From positions 1-7,874 of the forward strand of contig CAMXXM010000055.1 in the NCBI GenBank assembly GCA_947253195.1: DNA of 7,874 bases, written 5' to 3'. This document shows, in pieces, positions 7,487 through 7,874 of this stretch (positions are counted from its first letter, which is position 1; each line of letters starts with the position of its first letter). The DNA is from an uncultured Porphyromonas sp. (GTDB lineage Bacteria > Bacteroidota > Bacteroidia > Bacteroidales > Porphyromonadaceae). Position numbers and translations under genes: made by a program. Under the pieces are notes generated by a model. That model was given only the letters and a program-made list of their open reading frames with translations, did no database searches and was not told the DNA's origin.

Positions 7487-7605
7487 AAACCCTAATTTCC
7501 GCTATTCAGAAGTTGGTGATTAAGGACGTTGTCCTCTATGCTGACCGGAAGATTGAAGCAACAAAGAATGTAATAGATAAATCCTCGAAGAGTAACTCAA
7601 TCTGA
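7487..7605 (+). pseudogene. Coding-like tail fragment, origin unknown
   Basis: In the frame one base ahead of the methyltransferase remnant, a continuous reading runs to TGA at 7603-7605 and gives protein-like sequence: AIQKLVIKDVVLYADRKIEA, then TKNVIDKSSKSNSI. It looks like an amphipathic helix and a polar C-terminal tail. An ATG at 7357 would open this frame, but its first part only shadows the remnant in another frame. It may be the decayed end of the same methyltransferase after a frameshift and deletion, or of a neighbouring gene. I do not recognise the family. Confidence 0.25.
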
Positions 7606-7693
7606 CATAGTCGGTAACGTTGGAAAAGAGTACGGTAGCTCTTGGGGAAGCGTACGTACTTTACGCAGCGGTCCAAGTTTAGATGATATCATC

Positions 7694-7814
7694 CCCCTAA
7701 TGGGGTGTCCAATGCCCGATAATAGGGCGTCGATCTAATACCGATATTAGTGAAATCTAATATCGGTATTAGATTTCACTAATATTGGTATTGGAGATTT
7801 CCCAGAGGTGTGGG
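7694..7814. repeat. Array of six dyad-symmetric units at 21-22 bp period
   Basis: Six consecutive dyads have centres at about 7699.5, 7721, 7742.5, 7764.5, 7786.5 and 7807.5. They are CCCC-TAAT-GGGG (7694-7705), GCCC-N7-GGGC (7714-7728), three copies of a CTAATAYCGRTATTAG-like palindrome (7735-7750, 7757-7772, 7779-7794) and CCCA-N6-TGGG (7801-7814). The outer units have only 4-bp arms and could be chance individually; the shared spacing is what links them. A further perfect 12-bp palindrome GATGATATCATC (7682-7693) lies directly before the first unit. Two helical turns per unit would suit a protein-binding array; alternatively this is a miniature mobile element or minisatellite. Confidence 0.45.
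7733..7795. repeat. Compound palindrome with two mutually exclusive long hairpins
   Basis: Arm ATCTAATACCGATATTAG (7733-7750) is the exact reverse complement of 7757-7774, an 18-bp perfect stem with the 6-nt loop TGAAAT. Alternatively 7734-7762 pairs with 7767-7795 around the tetraloop TCGG, a 29-bp stem broken only by two G-T wobbles (7743 with 7786, 7736 with 7793). The two folds share bases and cannot coexist. The spacers between the three cores, TGAAAT and ATTTCA, are reverse complements. No T-run follows either stem, so this is not a standard terminator. Confidence 0.9.
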
Positions 7815-7874
7815 CTGCCGACCTTAATTCCGCAAGAAAAAGATAAGGGGTGAAAAAGGGGCAAAGAATTCCGC

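Noticed and set aside
7733..7795. Long hairpin as a rho-independent terminator
   Set aside because: No U-run follows the stem on either strand, and no intact gene ends just before it.
7694..7814. Spaced palindromes as a CRISPR array
   Set aside because: The repeats are 16 bp with 6-nt spacers, far below CRISPR repeat and spacer sizes, and no cas gene is present.

Overview
The window looks like a chromosome piece from a Bacteroidota bacterium, most likely Porphyromonas of the moderately GC-rich kind (P. asaccharolytica/uenonis group). This rests on a SusC/SusD pair, lipoprotein signals of Bacteroidota type, perfect TAnnTTTG -7 promoter boxes and the absence of clear Shine-Dalgarno sites. The species is a guess from composition and gene style.

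Positions 1-5742 hold one minus-strand operon, a polysaccharide- or glycan-utilization cassette. A promoter at about 5735-5767 drives susC (a TonB-dependent outer-membrane transporter, 2504-5614), then susD (a surface glycan-binding lipoprotein, 922-2484), then a GH18-like lipoprotein that runs off the left edge (1-896). The gaps are only 19 and 25 nt. The third protein has a glycosidase-like barrel pattern, but its DxxDxDxE catalytic motif is degenerate. It is therefore more likely a surface glycan-binding partner than an enzyme. In Bacteroides, GH18-like lipoproteins beside SusC/D pairs are linked to GlcNAc-containing host glycans (N-glycans), so that is the best substrate guess.

Positions 5743-6107 are a gap with no convincing gene. 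Next is a minus-strand gene for a stand-alone Fic protein (6108-6869) with its own -7 box. It keeps the N-terminal autoinhibitory SxxxEGN motif and the anion-binding loop, but has Gln where the catalytic His should be.

Positions 6924-7874 hold no intact gene and look like accessory debris: a featureless stretch, a 52-codon remnant of a type IIG/BREX-like DNA methyltransferase (7311-7469), a coding-like tail of unknown origin, and an array of dyad-symmetric units spaced 21-22 bp (about 7694-7814). The array contains three near-identical 16-bp palindromes able to fold into two mutually exclusive long hairpins. This array, the atypical Fic protein and the catalysis-deficient GH18-like protein are the main points of interest. 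I did not find a complete new multi-gene system.
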